Shown: positions 61,397 to 64,000 of the stretch, in pieces
Position numbering within the stretch: the first letter of the stretch is position 1
Layout: every line of letters starts with the position of its first letter
Source: Mycobacterium marinum
GTDB taxonomy: Bacteria; Actinomycetota; Actinomycetes; Mycobacteriales; Mycobacteriaceae
NCBI RefSeq assembly: GCF_003391395.1
Contig: NZ_CP024190.1
Location: 5,084,001-5,148,000, forward strand
Length of the DNA stretch: 64,000 nucleotides
Reading direction: 5' to 3'
The notes under the pieces: generated by a model
Databases searched by the model: none
The model's input: only the letters and a program-made list of their open reading frames with translations
Told to the model about the DNA's origin: nothing
Program-made: the position numbers and the translations under genes

Positions 61397-62707
61397 ATGG
61401 CGAAGGTCAATGCAGCGGCGAAGAGCCGGTGGATGGCTGATCACCGAGATCAGGCCGGGACGGACGACTCCGGGACGCGCCGGACCGAGATTCTCCAGAC
61501 CGCGGCGGCGTTGATAGCCTCGTCGGGTTTGCGGACGTCGCTGCAGGAAATCGCTGACGCCGCAGGCATTCTGCCGGGCAGCCTCTATCACCATTTCGAG
61601 TCCAAAGAGGCGATCCTGATCGAACTGATCCGCCGCTATCAGGACGACTTACATCAGATCGGGCAAAGCTGGCAAGCGAAGCTGGACCAACCCGATTCGC
61701 GAACCGTGGCCGAGAAGATCACCCAACTGGGAGCCGCGATCGCCAACTGTGCGGTAGCGCATCGGGCCGCGCTTCAGATGTCGTTCTACGAGGGCCCCAG
61801 CGCGGATCCTGAACTGATGAAGCTGACGTCGCAACGTCCGCTAGCGATACAAGAAGCCATGCTGCAAACGCTGCGCGCCGGGCGGTGGAGCGGCTACATC
61901 AGGACCGAAATCGACCTCCCCACGTTGGCCGACCGGATCTGTCAAACAATGCTGCAAGTAGGTCTGGACGTGATGCGTCGCAACGCATCCGCCGACCAGG
62001 TCTCCGGGTTGATGTGCCGAACCATCCTGCAAGGCTTGGCAAGCCACGCACCAATCGACGTGGATCTGGACGGTTCCAATGCGCTGTCCGCAGCAAACGA
62101 CGTGATCGCAACATGGATCGACGACAAGGACGCCAATCCCAGTGACAAGGCCGCCCACGTTCGGGCGGTGGCACGAATGGAGTTCGGGCGCAAGGGTTAC
62201 GAAGTCACCACGATCAGAGACATCGCATCTGCGTCCGGACTTGGCACCGGGACTGTGTACCGGGTGATCGGATCCAAAGACAAGCTGCTGGCGTCAATCA
62301 TGCGTTCGTTCGGACAGAAGGTCGAAGCGGGCTGGGTCGCCGTGCTGCGCTCGAACGCGACGCCGATCGAGAAGCTGGACGCGCTTAGCTGGGTGAATAT
62401 CAATGCGCTGGACCAGTTTTCCGACGAGTTCCGGATTCAGCTCGCGTGGATGAGACAGTCGCCACCGGATACTCCCAACCCGGGGTGGCTCTACGCCGCG
62501 CGGCTGCGACAGATGAAATCGCTTCTGTCCGAAGGTCTGCGGTCCGCAGAAATACAGATCGAACCGCCGTCCATCACGATGCTGGCCCGATGCGTCATCG
62601 GTTTGCAGTGGATACCGGAGAACATCTTGCACTTCGTCGGCACCCGTGCGGCGCTCATTCACGCCCGTGACACGGTGTTGCGTGGCGTCGCCGTGCGCGG
62701 CCAGTAG
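61397..62707 (+). CDS. Double-headed TetR regulator with two HTH domains
   Basis: 436 aa containing two complete TetR N-terminal domains in tandem: LQEIADAAGILPGSLYHHFESKEAIL (about residues 50-75) and IRDIASASGLGTGTVYRVIGSKDKLL (about 273-298). Each is followed by its own ligand-type helical domain. It is a natural fusion of two TetR units rather than a read-through, since the frame and composition are continuous. It could bind DNA as an internal pseudo-dimer. It stands between two oxidative gene units that share an AT-rich motif with its own promoter. The ligand is unknown. Confidence 0.88.
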   Translation: MAKVNAAAKSRWMADHRDQAGTDDSGTRRTEILQTAAALIASSGLRTSLQEIADAAGILPGSLYHHFESKEAILIELIRRYQDDLHQIGQSWQAKLDQPDSRTVAEKITQLGAAIANCAVAHRAALQMSFYEGPSADPELMKLTSQRPLAIQEAMLQTLRAGRWSGYIRTEIDLPTLADRICQTMLQVGLDVMRRNASADQVSGLMCRTILQGLASHAPIDVDLDGSNALSAANDVIATWIDDKDANPSDKAAHVRAVARMEFGRKGYEVTTIRDIASASGLGTGTVYRVIGSKDKLLASIMRSFGQKVEAGWVAVLRSNATPIEKLDALSWVNINALDQFSDEFRIQLAWMRQSPPDTPNPGWLYAARLRQMKSLLSEGLRSAEIQIEPPSITMLARCVIGLQWIPENILHFVGTRAALIHARDTVLRGVAVRGQ

Positions 62708-62747
62708 CGGCACCGCTTTCTCCGGCGCGATTGAACCAACTGCGCTA

Positions 62748-62773
62748 TTGAACCAAATATATGTTCCCCTTAG
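62748..62773 (+). promoter_or_regulatory. AT-rich motif, copy 2 (upstream of the SDR at 62.8 kb)
   Basis: TTGAACCAAATATATGTTCC followed by CCTTAG. It lies 39 bases before the SDR ATG. A further TTGAACCAA half stands at 62731-62739. It matches copy 1 closely. Confidence 0.6.
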
Positions 62774-62811
62774 AGTGAGGCGGGTAACCGGGGCCGGGGA
62801 AAGGGACCTTG

Positions 62812-63654
62812 ATGACAGTTGTGGATCGGTTGCGGTACGACGGCAAACGAGCGCTGATCGTCGGCGGCGCCACCGGGATGGGCGCCGCGGCCGCCAAGTC
62901 AGCGGCCGAACTCGGCGCCGAAGTCATCGTGATGGACTACGCGCCGGTGGGTTATGACGCCGCCCAGACGCTGAGCGTTGATCTGCGCGACCCGGCATCC
63001 ATCGACTCCGCTGTCGGGCGGCTGGGCGGGCCGGTCCATGCGGTGTTCTCCGCGGCCGGTGTCGCAGACGGACCAGACCTGATGAAGATCAATTTCATCG
63101 GCCACCGCCATCTGATCGACCGCCTGCTGGCCAATGACCAGCTCCCTTCGGGATCGGCGGTCTGTTTCGTCTCGTCGGTCGCGGGCATGGGCTGGGAGAA
63201 CGACCTGCCGCGGCTGACCGAGTTCCTGGCCACTCCTGACTATGGAGCGGCCCAGGACTGGGTATCGGCGCATGAAGCCGAGGGCATCATTCACTACGGC
63301 TTCAGCAAGAAGACCATCAATGCCTACGTGGCGACCAGGGCCTATCCCCTGCTGAAAAGGGGGATCCGCATCAACGCCATCTGCCCAGGCCCCACCGATA
63401 CCCCGTTGGCCCAAGCCAATGCCGACTTGTGGCTTACCTTCGCGCAGGACTACCGCGACGAGACCGGCTCCAAAGTGCACACCCCGGAGCAGATGGGCGA
63501 CGTGATGGTGTTCCTCAACAGCGCGGCCGCCTTCGGGATCAGCGGGATCACGCTATTGGTGGACTACGGGCACACCATGTCGTCACTGACCGGCGCCTAC
63601 CCGCCAGGCAAGCCCATCATCGACCTCATCATGGGCCGCGTCCCGATGCCCTAG
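62812..63654 (+). CDS. SDR family oxidoreductase, 3-alpha-hydroxysteroid dehydrogenase-like
   Basis: NAD(P) motif VGGATGMGAAAAKSAAELGA at residues 18-37, VDLRDP near 57, Ser in FVSSVAGMGW near 121 and Tyr/Lys in YGFSKKT near 162. The long insertion between Ser and Tyr (about residues 125-160) is typical of the 3-alpha-HSD/carbonyl reductase branch. It is 280 aa; GGGAAAGGG precedes the ATG, and a TTG directly before it is also possible. It is probably co-transcribed with the next gene and controlled through motif copy 2. Confidence 0.89.
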   Translation: MTVVDRLRYDGKRALIVGGATGMGAAAAKSAAELGAEVIVMDYAPVGYDAAQTLSVDLRDPASIDSAVGRLGGPVHAVFSAAGVADGPDLMKINFIGHRHLIDRLLANDQLPSGSAVCFVSSVAGMGWENDLPRLTEFLATPDYGAAQDWVSAHEAEGIIHYGFSKKTINAYVATRAYPLLKRGIRINAICPGPTDTPLAQANADLWLTFAQDYRDETGSKVHTPEQMGDVMVFLNSAAAFGISGITLLVDYGHTMSSLTGAYPPGKPIIDLIMGRVPMP

Positions 63655-63670
63655 CGGTAGCGTCGCTGCT

Positions 63671-64000
63671 ATGACGCGTGTTGTTGTCTTCGGTGGCCAC
63701 GGCAAGGTCGCTCTGCTGCTGGGGCACATCCTGGCCGACCGGGGCGACCAGGTGAGCTCGGTCTTCCGCAACCCCGACCACCGCGATGACATCGCCGCAA
63801 CGGGCGCCACACCGGTGCAAGCCGATATCGAAGGGCTAGATACCGCCGCGCTGGCCGGACTGCTGACCGGGCACGATGCGGTGGTGTTCTCCGCCGGCGC
63901 GGGTGGCGGCAATCCAGCGCGCACCTATGCCGTCGACCGCGACGCCGCCATCAGAGTCATCGATGCCGCGACGCGGGCGGGTGTGCAGCGGTTCGTGATG
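63671..64000 (+). CDS. NAD(P)-binding (NmrA/YwnB-like) protein, partial
   Basis: The 5' part of an atypical SDR runs off the right edge (110 codons visible). MTRVVVFGGHGKVALLLGHIL gives the Rossmann GGxGxxA-like motif, then VFSAGAGGG and GVQRFVM, as in NAD(P)H-binding proteins of the YwnB group. It lies 16 bases after the SDR gene, in the same direction and likely the same mRNA. The substrate is unknown. Confidence 0.85.
   Translation, partial: MTRVVVFGGHGKVALLLGHILADRGDQVSSVFRNPDHRDDIAATGATPVQADIEGLDTAALAGLLTGHDAVVFSAGAGGGNPARTYAVDRDAAIRVIDAATRAGVQRFVM

Overview
The window is chromosomal DNA from a slow-growing, PE/PPE-rich Mycobacterium. It is high in GC, uses many GTG starts, and carries marker genes such as fbiC, mshB, lpqW, typA, pimE and mmpL13. 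From about 1 to 35,000 the gene order follows, in reverse, the M. tuberculosis H37Rv block Rv1173 (fbiC) to Rv1138c. It is not M. tuberculosis itself. narGHJI is missing between typA and mutT2. The PE11/PPE17 pair is replaced by two unrelated PE genes. mmpL13 is one intact gene. A type III polyketide synthase sits in front of the Rv1139c/Rv1138c orthologues, and a full thiolase/crotonase pair stands where M. tuberculosis has remnants. An M. kansasii- or M. marinum-like species is likely, but the species cannot be fixed from the sequence alone.

Layout. (1) 1-9,100: fbiC (cofactor F420, runs off the left edge), PE12, an mshB operon (mycothiol) with a 35-residue peptide and a membrane protein, a TetR gene, a PE gene with a stop codon in its PE motif, and a 733-residue PE protein. 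The two neighbouring PE proteins share a repeat of about 105 residues. (2) 9,100-21,700: conserved core with lpqW, typA, mutT2, phhB, pimE, two secreted Ala/Pro-rich proteins, a DNA-glycosylase-like gene plus a tiny DUF1059 gene, a DUF5302 gene, an F420-binding FDOR, DUF1697, omt, a GntR regulator and a sirtuin. (3) 21,700-29,000: mmpL13-tetR-methyltransferase operon, a possible two-peptide locus with a strong terminator, and lipid genes (SDR, mcr, crotonase). (4) 29,000-35,000: two NmrA/epimerase-like paralogues, a CPBP protease, and a three-gene type III PKS / methyltransferase / FAD-oxygenase cassette of the kind that makes alkylresorcinol-derived quinones. (5) 35,100-44,700: a giant PE_PGRS gene (3,174 aa) with twelve tandem copies of a 327-bp unit. 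(6) 45,000-55,100: thiolase-crotonase operon, two PPE-MPTR genes, and a PE-type alpha/beta hydrolase. (7) 55,400-64,000: an accessory catabolic-looking region with a frameshifted P450, ALDH, SDR, a truncated gene, a PPE-SVP gene, a double-headed TetR regulator, another SDR and the start of an NAD(P)-binding protein. Three copies of one AT-rich motif lie in front of three of these transcription units.

Two themes run through the window: envelope lipids and glycolipids (lpqW, pimE, mmpL13, mcr, PKS cassette), and PE/PPE proteins probably exported by type VII systems. Many intergenic regions hold clean palindromes or direct repeats next to TetR/GntR genes. No tRNA, rRNA, CRISPR array or intact insertion sequence was seen.
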